This document shows, piece after piece, positions 40,640 through 50,562 of a stretch of 64,000 bases of DNA. This DNA comes from Polaribacter sp. MED152 (GTDB taxonomy: Bacteria; Bacteroidota; Bacteroidia; Flavobacteriales; Flavobacteriaceae). Every line of letters begins with the position of its first letter. The stretch's first letter is position 1. Position numbers and translations under genes: made by a program. The notes under the pieces are model-generated. The model was not told the origin of the DNA. It saw only the letters and a program-made list of their open reading frames with translations, and did not search any database. The stretch is taken from contig NC_020830.1 in the NCBI RefSeq assembly GCF_000152945.2, positions 1,560,501 through 1,624,500 of the forward strand, given 5' to 3'.

Positions 40640-41656
40640 ATGAAAAAGCTAACCATAAAAGATATTGCCAAAGAATTTAAAGTTTCTATTTCTACAGTAT
40701 CAAAAGCTTTGAATGATAGTTACGAAATTAGCCAAAGCACCAAAGAAAAAATTCAGAAATACGCAAAAGAAAACAACTACAAGCCTAACTTTAATGCGTT
40801 AAGTTTAAAAAATAGAAGTACAAAAACCATAGGGGTAATTATACCAACTATGTTAAACTATTTCTTTGCTCAGGTATTTAAAGGTATCGAAAAAACAGCC
40901 TTAGAAAAAGGGTATAAAGTAATTACCTGTATCTCTAATCAATCTTATGACAAAGAAGTAGAAATTATAGAAATGCTTTCTAATGGAAGTATAGATGGCT
41001 TTTTACTTTCTATGGCTAAAGAAACTGAACTAAGTAATAAATTTGATCATTTTAAAGAATCTATAGAAAACGGAACTCCGATTGTTATGTTTGATAGAGT
41101 TGCGCAATCGATTTCTTGTGATAAAGTGATTACAGATGATTTAGAAGGAGCCACAAAAACAGTGGAGTTTTTATACAAAAAAGGACATAAAAATATTGCT
41201 TTTGTTTCTACCATGAGTGATTTGCATATTGGTAAGCAACGTTTTGAAGGCTATAAGCAAGGTCTAAAAAATGTAGGTTTATCTTTAGATGAAAACCTAG
41301 TACTTAATATTGTTGAAAGAGATTATAAGAAATACAAAAACATTGTTAGGCCATTTATTAAGGCCAATAAAATAGATGCAGTAATTACTACAGGCGAATC
41401 TGTTGCTGTTTCTGTGATGAAAGCTGTAAAAAAGAACGATCAAAAAATACCAAAAGACGTTGCTGTAATTGCATTTTCTAACGGAATTTTATCAAGACAC
41501 TCTAGCCCAAAAATGACAACAATTAGTCAGCATGGTGAAAAAATGGGTTCTGCTGCTGCAGCCATTTTAATTGATAAGTTAGAAAACAAAACCAAAGAAA
41601 TTACTACAAAAGTGATTCAAACAGACCTTGTAATTAGAGATTCTACTCGTAAATAA
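40640..41656 (+). CDS. LacI-family transcriptional regulator
   Basis: 338 residues. N-terminal LacI helix-turn-helix (TIKDIAKEFKVSISTVSKAL, residues 4-23) with the hinge segment, then a periplasmic-binding-like sugar-sensing domain (IGVIIPTMLNYFFAQVFKGI, then TDDLEGATKTVEFLYKKGHK). Full length. It precedes a HAD phosphatase with 1-base overlap (TAATG), so the two form a unit. Operator and ligand not identifiable here. Confidence 0.92.
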   Translation: MKKLTIKDIAKEFKVSISTVSKALNDSYEISQSTKEKIQKYAKENNYKPNFNALSLKNRSTKTIGVIIPTMLNYFFAQVFKGIEKTALEKGYKVITCISNQSYDKEVEIIEMLSNGSIDGFLLSMAKETELSNKFDHFKESIENGTPIVMFDRVAQSISCDKVITDDLEGATKTVEFLYKKGHKNIAFVSTMSDLHIGKQRFEGYKQGLKNVGLSLDENLVLNIVERDYKKYKNIVRPFIKANKIDAVITTGESVAVSVMKAVKKNDQKIPKDVAVIAFSNGILSRHSSPKMTTISQHGEKMGSAAAAILIDKLENKTKEITTKVIQTDLVIRDSTRK

Positions 41657-42465
41657 TGAAAGACTTTGCTCAAGTAAAACTGGTAGTTTCTGATATGGAT
41701 GGTACACTCTTAAACTCTAAAGGAGCAGTGAGTGATGAGTTCTTTACCCTATTTGAACAACTAAAAAAAAAGAATATTACTTTTTGTGCAGCAAGTGGCA
41801 GACAGCACAATAGTATTGTATCTAAGCTCGATGCTATAAAAGATGAAATTTATGTTATTGCAGAAAATGGTGGCGTTGCAAAAAAGGGCACAGAAGTTTT
41901 ACTCTCTAACTTTTTAGCTACTGATAAAATTTTGCAGCTAATACCAATTCTAAGAACTATTGCAGGTGCAAATATGGTATTATGTTGTGATGGTGAAGCG
42001 TTTATAGAAAGCAAAGATCCACGTTTTATTAAGCATTTTCAAGAATACTATCATAGCTTTCAGCAAGTAGAAGACCTAATAGCTATAGCAAAAAACAAAC
42101 CTGCTTACAAAATAGCTGTGTACCATTTTGATTCTTCTGAAGAATTTATTTACCCAGTAATTGAACATTTAAAAGAAGAAGTACTACTTAAGGTTTCAGG
42201 AAAAAACTGGCTAGATATTTCTGACGAGAAAGCCAATAAAGGGCGTGCTTTAAAGCATTTACAAAAAGTACTTGATGTAAGTAAAGAAGAAACTCTTGTT
42301 TTTGGTGATTATCATAATGACATAGAAATGATGCAAGAAGCCAAGTATAGTTTTGCAATGGCAAATGCGCATGAAGATATTAAAGAGCTTGCTAAATATG
42401 GTACAGCAAGTAATGATAATAATGGTGTGGAAAAAGTAATTAAAGAGTTACTAGAAGTACTTTAA
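41656..42465 (+). CDS. HAD-superfamily Cof-type sugar phosphatase
   Basis: 269 residues. Motif I DMDGTLL (residue 13), motif II in ITFCAASGR, a C2-type cap, motif III Lys in KVSGKNWLDI/KANKGRALKHL, and motif IV GDYHNDIEMM. Cof-like enzymes hydrolyse sugar phosphates and related phosphates. It is translationally coupled to the LacI gene. The stop overlaps the convergent nitrilase stop by 4 bases. Confidence 0.9.
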   Translation: MKDFAQVKLVVSDMDGTLLNSKGAVSDEFFTLFEQLKKKNITFCAASGRQHNSIVSKLDAIKDEIYVIAENGGVAKKGTEVLLSNFLATDKILQLIPILRTIAGANMVLCCDGEAFIESKDPRFIKHFQEYYHSFQQVEDLIAIAKNKPAYKIAVYHFDSSEEFIYPVIEHLKEEVLLKVSGKNWLDISDEKANKGRALKHLQKVLDVSKEETLVFGDYHNDIEMMQEAKYSFAMANAHEDIKELAKYGTASNDNNGVEKVIKELLEVL

Positions 42466-43418
42466 TTTTTAAACTCAACAGTACTTTGTCTCTCTCTGTT
42501 TACCTGTAACTTGGTAACATCTGGTCTTGAATAATGCCCAACTACATCAAAGTTTTGACGCTCTTCTAAAACACGATTAAAATCTAAAGTTTCTATAATT
42601 AAACCTTCTTTTTCCAAGACTGGTTCTATAATCCATTCACCATCAGGCCCTGCAATACAAGAACCACCATTTGCCAATATTTCTGGGGCGTCCTTTACTA
42701 TTTTATCATAATGAGGCACATCTTTAGGAAAATCTGTTTTTGCCATTAAACTAGAAACAGAAATTACAAAAGAGCGTGATTCTCTTGCTATAAAACGTGT
42801 AATATCTTTGGTATTATGATCAGAACCAGGCCAAACTGCTATGTGTAAATTTTCGCCCAAACCATACAAGGCTGTTCTAGGTAAAGGCATCCAGTTTTCC
42901 CAACAATTTAAACCACCTACTGTAAAGTCTTTTAAAGGATGTACCTGTAAACCATTACCATCTCCAGGTGCCCAAGTTAAGCGCTCATCGAAAGTAGGTT
43001 GTAATTTACGATGTACAGATTTAATTTCTCCAGTTTCATTTATATACACCAAACTTGCATAAATGCTATGTCCTCCTCTATTTGCTGCACGTTCCATAAT
43101 ACCTAAATAGATTGCTATTTTATGCTTTTTGGCTAAAGCACAAACTGCATTTAATTCGCCTTTTTCAATGGTAATAGAATTGCGAATGTAATGAGCGTGA
43201 ATTTCTTTTTGTGTAGTTGAGTTCCAAGCAGCACCATTGGTTAAGGCAATCCAAAAAGGGTAGCCAGGTAATAACGCCTCACCAAAAACAATCAGCTCAC
43301 AATTTTCTTGAGCTGCGTTTACAATTGATTGTTCTATTTTCTCCAGCGTCTTTTCTTTGTTTAACCAAACAGGCGCTATTTGAGCTAAGGCAACTTTTAA
43401 TAGATTGTCGTTCATCAT
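42462..43418 (-). CDS. Nitrilase-family carbon-nitrogen hydrolase
   Basis: 318 residues. Catalytic triad: Glu in FGEALLPGYP (about 46), Lys in VHRKLQPTFDE (about 133) and Cys in GLNCWENWMPL (about 170). The CWENxMPL context and the length are those of true aliphatic nitrilases and related amidases rather than N-carbamoylases. It hydrolyses a nitrile or amide to acid and ammonia. Two adjacent ATGs are possible at the start. It directly follows DUF2797, with no gap, so co-expression is likely. Confidence 0.88.
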   Translation of the reverse strand: MMNDNLLKVALAQIAPVWLNKEKTLEKIEQSIVNAAQENCELIVFGEALLPGYPFWIALTNGAAWNSTTQKEIHAHYIRNSITIEKGELNAVCALAKKHKIAIYLGIMERAANRGGHSIYASLVYINETGEIKSVHRKLQPTFDERLTWAPGDGNGLQVHPLKDFTVGGLNCWENWMPLPRTALYGLGENLHIAVWPGSDHNTKDITRFIARESRSFVISVSSLMAKTDFPKDVPHYDKIVKDAPEILANGGSCIAGPDGEWIIEPVLEKEGLIIETLDFNRVLEERQNFDVVGHYSRPDVTKLQVNRERQSTVEFKN

Positions 43419-44210
43419 TTAAATTTCGATATTCACTACTAAACCTTCATTAGATCTTACATTAAAAACAGTTTCGTCTTCAAAAATTAAATACTGACCT
43501 TTTATACCCACTAATTTACCTGTATAAGTGGGTGTTTTAATTAGGTTTAAACTTTTAGGTTTTGCAGGGTATTGCGTAACTGGAAAGTTAATATTGGTTT
43601 CTGTATTGCTTTCAATAAAATAAGCACTGGCTTCCTCTGGAATGTATTGTTTTAACTTTTCTCTCCATTCTACTAAGTCTACATCTTCAATATCATTTTT
43701 TAGCATTTTACGCCAATTGGTTTTATCTGCTACATGTTCTTTTAAAGCTACCTCTGTAATTCCTGCTAAATATCTGTTGGGTACTTCTACAATTTCTATG
43801 GCTTCATGTGCACCTTGATCAATCCATCTTGTAGGCACTTGCTGCTTTCTTGTAACCCCTACTTTTACATTGCTAGAATTTGCTAAATAAACAATATGTG
43901 GTTGTAATTGCACACGCTTTTCATAGGCTAAATCTCTGTCCTCTTCATCTAAATGTGCCTTACTAAGTTCGGGCCTCATAATCCAATCTGCAGCTTGTGG
44001 AATATCAAAAAAACAAGATTGGCAATACCCTTGCCTGTATATTTTTTTTTCTAGATGACAGTTTAAACATTCGTAGGTAACAAAAGAAAGTTTTATTTCT
44101 TTAGATATCAGCTGATTCATGTTTAGAAAATCGGTTTTCATATCTAAATAATATTGAACCTCATCTCCAATTTCGGTCATCATTTTTCTTAATACTCCTT
44201 GATACTGCAT
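43419..44210 (-). CDS. DUF2797 family protein with zinc-finger-like Cys cluster
   Basis: 263 residues. A Cys cluster C-L-N-C ... C-Q-S-C (about residues 48-66) suggests a zinc finger. NSSNVKVGVTRKQQVPTRWI and DQGAHEAIEIVEVPNRY are the GIY-YIG-like segments described for DUF2797. Function not established. It is upstream of the nitrilase gene, whose start is immediately after its stop. The GH3 gene is divergent, 59 bases away. Confidence 0.85.
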   Translation of the reverse strand: MQYQGVLRKMMTEIGDEVQYYLDMKTDFLNMNQLISKEIKLSFVTYECLNCHLEKKIYRQGYCQSCFFDIPQAADWIMRPELSKAHLDEEDRDLAYEKRVQLQPHIVYLANSSNVKVGVTRKQQVPTRWIDQGAHEAIEIVEVPNRYLAGITEVALKEHVADKTNWRKMLKNDIEDVDLVEWREKLKQYIPEEASAYFIESNTETNINFPVTQYPAKPKSLNLIKTPTYTGKLVGIKGQYLIFEDETVFNVRSNEGLVVNIEI

Positions 44211-44269
44211 AAATAAATTTTGTTATTTTTAGCTTATCAACAAACTTACAAAAAAAACGAATTTCATTT

Positions 44270-45778
44270 ATGCCTTATCCTATTGTTAATTCAATTATTT
44301 CTTGGTTTTTAAAGAAAAGAATTCATCAAATAGAATTGTTTTTAAAATACCCAACAGATGTGCAAAATGAACTTTTATTGAAGTTAACAAGTGCTTCAAA
44401 ACGCACAGAATTTGGTAAAAAACACAATTTTTCATCCATAAAAAGTTATACCGATTTTGCAATGCAAGTGCCTATTCAGAAATATGAAAGTATAGAGCCA
44501 CTGATAGAGCGTTGTAGAAAGGGCGAACAAAATTTATTTTGGCATACACCTATTAAGTGGTTTGCGAAAAGTAGTGGTACTACCAATGCAAAAAGTAAGT
44601 TTATACCTGTTAGTGATGAGGCTTTAGAATATTGCCACATGAAAGCTGGTAAAGATATGTTGTGCTTGTACATACACAATAATGAAGAGACTAAATTATT
44701 TACAGGTAAGGGTTTAAAATTAGGTGGAAGCTCAGATATTTACGAAGACAATAACTCGTATTTTGGAGATTTATCTGCAATTATTACAGAGAATTTACCT
44801 TTTTGGGCAGATTACAGTTCTGCACCAAGTCAAGAAGTTTCGATGATGTCTGAATGGGAAACCAAGATGGAAGCCATTATTGATGAAACCATAAATGAAA
44901 ATATTACGAGTTTGGTGGGTGTACCTAGTTGGATGCTGGTTTTATTGAATCGTGTTTTAGAACGTACAGGAAAAAATCATATTCTAGAAGTTTGGCCTAA
45001 TTTGGAAGTATACTTTCATGGAGGAGTAAACTTTAATCCCTACAGAGAGCAATACAAAAAGCTTATTCCTAAGCAAGATTTTCAATATTATGAAACTTAC
45101 AATGCCTCTGAGGGCTTTTTTGCAATTCAGGATGAAAATGGTTCTAAGGAATTGTTACTCATGCTAGACTATGGAATTTTTTATGAGTTTATAGACATGA
45201 AAAATTACAAAGGTGAAAGCTCAGAAACCATTCCGCTTTCTGAAGTAGAAAAGAATGTTGATTATGCTTTAGTTATTACAACCAATAGTGGTTTATGGCG
45301 TTATTTAATTGGAGATACCATTCGTTTTACTTCTTTGCAACCTTATCGCATTAAAATTACAGGAAGAACTAAACATTACATCAATGTGTTTGGAGAAGAG
45401 TTAAATATAGAGAATGTAGAAGATGCTCTAAAACTAACCTGCGAAAAAACAGATGCTTTAATTAAAGAATACACTGCTGGCCCAATTTTTATGAAAGATA
45501 AAAAAAGTGGTGGTCATGAATGGGTCATTGAGTTTACCAAAAAGCCAGAAAGTATGGATTATTTTACAGAAATATTAGACAATTCATTAAAAGCAATTAA
45601 CTCTGATTACGAAGCAAAACGTTACAACTCTATGACGTTAGCCATGCCAAAAATTCATGTAGCTAAAGAAGGTTTATTTTATGAATGGCTAAAAAAGAAA
45701 GACAAATTAGGAGGGCAACATAAAGTACCAAGGTTGTCTAACTCAAGAGATTTTGTAGAGGAGTTGTTAGAATTGTAG
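44270..45778 (+). CDS. GH3-family acyl-acid amido synthetase-like protein
   Basis: 502 residues. GH3 auxin-responsive-promoter family, an adenylate-forming enzyme that activates a carboxylic acid and joins it to an amine. The ATP-binding motif is KSSGTTNAKSKFIPVS (about 100), the second motif is YETYNASEGFFAIQ (about 280), and the third is LWRYLIGDTIRFTS (about 343). Full length for bacterial members. It is convergent with the polyprenyl synthetase gene 2 bases away. Acceptor and donor in bacteria are largely unknown. Confidence 0.88.
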   Translation: MPYPIVNSIISWFLKKRIHQIELFLKYPTDVQNELLLKLTSASKRTEFGKKHNFSSIKSYTDFAMQVPIQKYESIEPLIERCRKGEQNLFWHTPIKWFAKSSGTTNAKSKFIPVSDEALEYCHMKAGKDMLCLYIHNNEETKLFTGKGLKLGGSSDIYEDNNSYFGDLSAIITENLPFWADYSSAPSQEVSMMSEWETKMEAIIDETINENITSLVGVPSWMLVLLNRVLERTGKNHILEVWPNLEVYFHGGVNFNPYREQYKKLIPKQDFQYYETYNASEGFFAIQDENGSKELLLMLDYGIFYEFIDMKNYKGESSETIPLSEVEKNVDYALVITTNSGLWRYLIGDTIRFTSLQPYRIKITGRTKHYINVFGEELNIENVEDALKLTCEKTDALIKEYTAGPIFMKDKKSGGHEWVIEFTKKPESMDYFTEILDNSLKAINSDYEAKRYNSMTLAMPKIHVAKEGLFYEWLKKKDKLGGQHKVPRLSNSRDFVEELLEL

Positions 45779-45779
45779 C

Positions 45780-46757
45780 CTAAATTTTACGCTCTACAAC
45801 ATAATCAATCATTTGAAGTAAAGAGGCTTTGTAGGGCGATTCTGAATAGTTATTTAATATAGCGATGGCTTTGCTTTTATAGGCATTCATTTGTGAAATG
45901 GTATAATCTATACCACCATTCTCTTTTACAAAAGCAATCAATTCTTTTACACGAACTTTGTTTTTATTATGCTTTTTAACGGTATTAATAATCCAAGCTT
46001 TTTCTTTTGCAGAGCAATTATTTAGCGTGTGTATTAAAGGCAAAGTCATTTTTTGTTCTTTAATATCTATGCCTGTTGGTTTCCCTATTTTTTCATCTGA
46101 ATAATCAAACAAGTCATCTTTTATTTGAAAAGCGATACCAATATATTCTCCAAACTTTCGCATTTGTTGCACAGTATCTTGGTTTGCACCAACAGAGGCA
46201 GCTCCAATACCACAACAAGCAGCAATTAATGTGGCTGTTTTTTGACGAATAATATCAAAATAAATGTCTTCTGTAATGTCTAACTTTCTAGCTTTTTCAA
46301 TTTGCAACAATTCGCCTTCACTCATTTCACGAACAGCAATCGAAATCAATTTCAGTAAATCAAAATCTTCATTATCTATAGAAAGTAACAATCCTTTAGA
46401 AAGTAGAAAATCGCCTACTAAAACTGCAATCTTATTTTTCCAAAGGGCATTTATAGAGAAAAAACCACGTCTTCTGTTGGAATCGTCTACAACATCATCA
46501 TGCACCAAAGTTGCAGTATGAATTAACTCGACTACGGATGCTCCTCTATACGTACGTTCATCAAAACCACCATTAGAAACCATTTTTGCAACTAGAAAAA
46601 CAAACATTGGTCTCATTTGTTTACCTTTTCTACGTACAATATAATAGGTAATTCTGTTTAATAAAGGCACTTTAGAAAGCATGGAATCTTTGAACTTTTT
46701 TTCGAAAAGTTCCATTTCTTTCTTAATAGGCAATTTTATAAGTTCTACTGGTTTCAT
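45780..46757 (-). CDS. Trans-polyprenyl diphosphate synthase
   Basis: 325 residues. First Asp-rich motif HDDVVDDSNRRRG and second DDLFDYSDEKIGKPTG, with EMSEGELLQIEKA between. It makes an all-trans polyprenyl diphosphate chain (for example for menaquinone) from IPP and an allylic primer. ATG at 46757 is used. A TTG at 46790 belongs to the promoter -7 box. Full length. Confidence 0.9.
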   Translation of the reverse strand: MKPVELIKLPIKKEMELFEKKFKDSMLSKVPLLNRITYYIVRRKGKQMRPMFVFLVAKMVSNGGFDERTYRGASVVELIHTATLVHDDVVDDSNRRRGFFSINALWKNKIAVLVGDFLLSKGLLLSIDNEDFDLLKLISIAVREMSEGELLQIEKARKLDITEDIYFDIIRQKTATLIAACCGIGAASVGANQDTVQQMRKFGEYIGIAFQIKDDLFDYSDEKIGKPTGIDIKEQKMTLPLIHTLNNCSAKEKAWIINTVKKHNKNKVRVKELIAFVKENGGIDYTISQMNAYKSKAIAILNNYSESPYKASLLQMIDYVVERKI

Positions 46758-46787
46758 GTAACGTGAACTAAATACAGAATTTGACTG

Positions 46788-46795
46788 CAAAAATA
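46788..46795 (-). promoter_or_regulatory. -7 box of the polyprenyl synthase gene
   Basis: Minus-strand TATTTTTG fits TAnnTTTG, 31 bases before the ATG at 46757. Its TTG mimics a start codon. Confidence 0.55.
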
Positions 46796-46850
46796 CGAAA
46801 TATAAACAAGAAGAAGGGTTGTTGGTAAAGCAAGAGTTCTTACTAAAATA

Positions 46851-47888
46851 TTAAGCTTTATTTGCTAATTGGCCACAAGCTGCATCTATATCTTTACCTC
46901 TACTTCTTCTTACATTTACAGTAATATCATGCATTTCTAAATTAGAGATGTAATTGTTTAAGGCTGCATTACTAGCTTGTTGAAATTGACCATCGTCTAT
47001 TGGATTGTATTCAATTAAGTTTACTTTGCAGGGCACATATTTACAGAATTGTACCAAAGCTGCAATGTCTTCTTTTTTATCATTAATACCTTCCCAAACC
47101 ACATACTCATACGTAATTGCTCTTTTGGTTTTTTCATACCAATATTCTAAAGATTCTTTTAAATCTTTTAAAGGAAAAGTAGTGTTAAAAGGCATTATTG
47201 ATGTTCTAACCTCATCTATTGCAGAATGTAGAGAAACCGCTAAATTAAATTTTACTTCTTCATCTGCCATTTTTTTAATCATTTTTGGCACACCAGAAGT
47301 AGACACTGTAATTCTTTTTGATGACATTCCTAATCCTTCTGGAGAGGTAATCATCTCTATAGATTTTAATACGTTTTTATAGTTCATTAAGGGCTCACCC
47401 ATTCCCATAAAAACAATATTGGTTAATTTATGATTGTGATATAACCTGCTTTGTTTATCGATTACAACAACTTGATCGTAAATTTCATCTGGATTTAAAT
47501 TACGCATTCTTTTTAAACGAGCAGTTGCACAGAACTTGCAATCTAGACTACAACCAACTTGACTAGAAACACATGCTGTTGTTCTTTTTGGTGTAGGAAT
47601 CAATACAGACTCTACTACTAAGCCATCATGTAATTTAATTCCGTTTTTTATAGTACCATCTGCACTTTTTTGCATAGAATCTACTTTGATATGGTTGATA
47701 ACAAAGTGCTCTTCTAACATCTCTCTTGTTTTTTTAGAGATATTTGTCATGTCTTCGAAAGTGTGCAAAGACTTGCTCCATAACCATTCATATACCTGAT
47801 TTCCACGAAAAGCCTTGTCGCCATTTTCTACGAAAAAATCACGCAATTGTTCTTTGGTTAAAGCTCTTATGTCTTTCTTTTTAATCAA
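46851..47888 (-). CDS. rlmN: 23S rRNA A2503 and tRNA A37 methyltransferase RlmN
   Basis: 345 residues, radical-SAM enzyme that methylates C2 of A2503 in 23S rRNA and A37 of some tRNAs. The Cys motif CSLDCKFC (about 108-115) binds the 4Fe-4S cluster. VFMGMGEPLMNY, the substrate-side KITVSTSGVP and the second catalytic Cys in DAACGQL near the C-terminus are all present. Full length. It is downstream of its own -7 box and sits 94 bases upstream of the polyprenyl synthase gene. Confidence 0.95.
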   Translation of the reverse strand: MIKKKDIRALTKEQLRDFFVENGDKAFRGNQVYEWLWSKSLHTFEDMTNISKKTREMLEEHFVINHIKVDSMQKSADGTIKNGIKLHDGLVVESVLIPTPKRTTACVSSQVGCSLDCKFCATARLKRMRNLNPDEIYDQVVVIDKQSRLYHNHKLTNIVFMGMGEPLMNYKNVLKSIEMITSPEGLGMSSKRITVSTSGVPKMIKKMADEEVKFNLAVSLHSAIDEVRTSIMPFNTTFPLKDLKESLEYWYEKTKRAITYEYVVWEGINDKKEDIAALVQFCKYVPCKVNLIEYNPIDDGQFQQASNAALNNYISNLEMHDITVNVRRSRGKDIDAACGQLANKA

Positions 47889-47923
47889 TGGTTCTTATTT
47901 TTTAAATGCTATTATTCTGATTG

Positions 47924-47931
47924 CAAAAATA
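47924..47931 (-). promoter_or_regulatory. -7 box of rlmN
   Basis: Minus-strand TATTTTTG (TAnnTTTG), 36 bases before the ATG. No clear -33 TTG. Confidence 0.5.
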
Positions 47932-48100
47932 CACTAATATTTTAAGGTAAACTTTAAGTTTTGTCTTTGGTTGTTTTTGTGATTAGGCTTACTAATTTTT
48001 TCTATTGACTTCTATGTTATCCAACCTTTTCTGTCATGCTAATTCTTGAGTTAAAAAAGATAAACAATTGAGCACCGTCAATAATAAATATCTAAAAGAA

Positions 48101-48134
48101 AAAACTGATAATTCTATGCAGAATTATCAGTTTT
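48101..48134 (-). terminator. Terminator of queA
   Basis: Perfect 15-base stem AAAACTGATAATTCT / AGAATTATCAGTTTT with loop ATGC, followed on the minus strand by a T-rich stretch. It lies 20 bases past the queA stop. Confidence 0.85.
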
Positions 48135-48154
48135 AAAAATGATTTATTTCTTTA

Positions 48155-49204
48155 TTAGATGATGATCATCGCATCTCCATAAGTAGAGAATTTATAACCT
48201 TCTTTTACTGCTGTTTTATACGCTTCCATTAAAAAATCATAACCCGCGAATGCTGCAGCTTGCATCATTAACGTAGATTTTGGAGGATGAAAGTTTGTAA
48301 TCATTGAATTTGCAATGCTAAATTCGTAAGGAGGAAAAATGAATTTGTTCGTCCAACCTTCAAAAGGATTTAATTGTGCATTAGAAGAAACCGAAGATTC
48401 TACAGTTCTCATAACTGTTGTACCTACTGCACAAACTCTTCTTTTTTCTGCTTTTGCTTTGTTAATTTTATCTGCTGCATTTGCAGGAATCACAATTTGC
48501 TCAGAATCCATTTTATGCTTAGATAAATCTTCTACCTCAACAGGACTAAAAGTTCCTAAACCAACATGTAATGTCATTTCTGCAAAATCTACTCCTTTAA
48601 TTTCCAAACGCTTCAATAAGTGTTTAGAAAAGTGCAAACCTGCAGTTGGTGCAGCCACAGCCCCTTCGTTTTTAGCAAAAATAGTTTGGTAACGTTCTTC
48701 ATCTAACTCTTCAACTTCTCTGTTTACAGATCTTGGTAAAGGTGTTTCACCTAGTTCTAATAATTTCTCTCTAAAAGCTTCGTAACTACCATCAAATAAG
48801 AAACGTAAAGTTCTACCTCTAGATGTAGTATTGTCTATTACTTCTGCAACTAAACTATCATCTTCTCCAAAAAATAATTTGTTTCCAATTCTTATTTTTC
48901 TTGCAGGATCTACTAAAACATCCCACAATCTATTTTCTGCATTTAGTTCTCTTAATAAGAAAACCTCAATTCTTGCTCCTGTTTTTTCTTTATTTCCATA
49001 CATTCTTGCAGGAAATACTTTGGTATTGTTTAGCATTAAAACATCGCCTTCATCGAAATAATTAATTACATCTTTAAAGGTTTTGTGCTCTATGGTTTGC
49101 TCTTTTCTGTTTAATACCATTAAACGAGACTCATCTCTATGTTCTGCAGGATATTTTGCCAACAATTCTTCTGGCAATTCAAAATCGAAGTTTGATAATT
49201 TCAT
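48155..49204 (-). CDS. queA: S-adenosylmethionine:tRNA ribosyltransferase-isomerase QueA
   Basis: 349 residues. It adds the ribosyl part of S-adenosylmethionine to preQ1 in tRNA to make epoxyqueuosine. Family signatures: [20 protein letters not shown] and DESRLMVL at the N-terminus, [49 protein letters not shown]. Full length. The gene has its own promoter (TATATTTG at 49228) and a strong terminator. Confidence 0.95.
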   Translation of the reverse strand: MKLSNFDFELPEELLAKYPAEHRDESRLMVLNRKEQTIEHKTFKDVINYFDEGDVLMLNNTKVFPARMYGNKEKTGARIEVFLLRELNAENRLWDVLVDPARKIRIGNKLFFGEDDSLVAEVIDNTTSRGRTLRFLFDGSYEAFREKLLELGETPLPRSVNREVEELDEERYQTIFAKNEGAVAAPTAGLHFSKHLLKRLEIKGVDFAEMTLHVGLGTFSPVEVEDLSKHKMDSEQIVIPANAADKINKAKAEKRRVCAVGTTVMRTVESSVSSNAQLNPFEGWTNKFIFPPYEFSIANSMITNFHPPKSTLMMQAAAFAGYDFLMEAYKTAVKEGYKFSTYGDAMIII

Positions 49205-49227
49205 AAGTGTATTTTACTATAAAGATG

Positions 49228-49235
49228 CAAATATA
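49228..49235 (-). promoter_or_regulatory. -7 box of queA
   Basis: Minus-strand TATATTTG (TAnnTTTG) with TTG 21 bases upstream, 23 bases before the ATG. Confidence 0.6.
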
Positions 49236-49277
49236 CGATATGAGAATAGGCGTTGTCAAGTGTTTGACACTTTATCT

Positions 49278-50507
49278 TTACAAACGAGTAATATTAATAC
49301 CAATCTGCTCAATATCATTCCAGAATTTTTGGTAAGATTTTGTAACTACTTCAGCATCATTTATTTTAATAGAAACCTTTAAAGCCAAAGGCGCAAAAGC
49401 CATTGCCATTCTATGATCATTATAGGTATCAATAGCTACATTGCTGTTGATTGAAGTAGCAGTTTCTACTTGTAACGTTTCGTTTGTAATAATTACTTTT
49501 GCTCCAAGCTTCGTTAACTCATCATGCAAGGCAACTAATCTATCAGTCTCTTTAATTTTTAAGGTATGTAAACCAGACAAGTTACAAGCAATACCTTCTG
49601 CAAAACAAGTAACAGCAATAGTCTGTGCAATATCTGGAGCGTCTTTTAAGTTTCTAACTAAAGTTTCTCTTTTGGTGTTTTTCTCTTTAGTGAGCGTAAT
49701 ACAATCTTCGCCAAAAGTAGTTGCAACTCCGAAATGTTTGTAAATTTCTGCCAAGCAAGAATCACCTTGAAGGCTTTCTTTTTTATAAGCAGACAATTTT
49801 ACAGATGAACCCAATTCAGATAAAGCTACAATTGAGTAAAAATAACTTGCTGATGACCAATCTGACTCTACAACAACAGTTTGCGTTTCTATAGATTCTT
49901 TAGGAAATACTTTAATGATATTATCTTCAAAACTACTTTCTATGCCAATTTGAGAAAGCAAGCTTAATGTCATATTGATATAAGGAACCGAAGTTATTTT
50001 ACCTGTCAATTCTATTTCTAAACCATTATCTAGTTTAGAAGCAATTAATAATAATGATGAAATATATTGGCTACTTACATTACCATTAATTTGTACTTTA
50101 TCTTTAGTTAGTTCTTTACCTTTAATTTTTAATGGAGGATAACCTTCTTTTACAGCATAGGTAATATCTGCACCTAAATCTCTAAGTGCATTTACCAAAA
50201 TTTCAATAGGTCTGTTTTGCATGCGCTCAGAACCTGTTAAAAAAACCTCTCTACCTCTGTTTACTGCAAAGTAAGAAGTTAAAAAACGCATTGCAGTACC
50301 TGCATGACCAATGTCTACCAATAAATCTTCTGTGGTTAAGGCATGATGCATGTGTACAGAATCATCTGAATCTGATAAATTATCAATAGTAATTTCAGGA
50401 AAAAGCTTTTGTAGAATTAGTAATCTATTCGACTCGCTTTTAGAACCAGAGATTGTTATTTCTTCTTGTATTCTTCTATCCTCTAAAACATTTAACAATA
50501 TGTCCAT
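49278..50507 (-). CDS. aroA: 3-phosphoshikimate 1-carboxyvinyltransferase (EPSP synthase)
   Basis: 409 residues. Catalyses the sixth step of the shikimate pathway. Signatures: SGSKSESNRLLILQ, DIGHAGTAMRFLTSYFA (the LFLGNAGTAMRPL equivalent), MQNRPIEILVNALRDLGAD, LKIKETDRLVALHDELTKLG and TYNDHRMAMAFAPLAL. It is slightly shorter than E. coli AroA, as is common in Bacteroidota. Upstream of queA on the same strand with a 73-base gap. Confidence 0.94.
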   Translation of the reverse strand: MDILLNVLEDRRIQEEITISGSKSESNRLLILQKLFPEITIDNLSDSDDSVHMHHALTTEDLLVDIGHAGTAMRFLTSYFAVNRGREVFLTGSERMQNRPIEILVNALRDLGADITYAVKEGYPPLKIKGKELTKDKVQINGNVSSQYISSLLLIASKLDNGLEIELTGKITSVPYINMTLSLLSQIGIESSFEDNIIKVFPKESIETQTVVVESDWSSASYFYSIVALSELGSSVKLSAYKKESLQGDSCLAEIYKHFGVATTFGEDCITLTKEKNTKRETLVRNLKDAPDIAQTIAVTCFAEGIACNLSGLHTLKIKETDRLVALHDELTKLGAKVIITNETLQVETATSINSNVAIDTYNDHRMAMAFAPLALKVSIKINDAEVVTKSYQKFWNDIEQIGINITRL

Positions 50508-50562
50508 TCTAAAAACTGATTTAATTTCTTACTTTTAAATTCTAAATTTACAACTAACCAAC

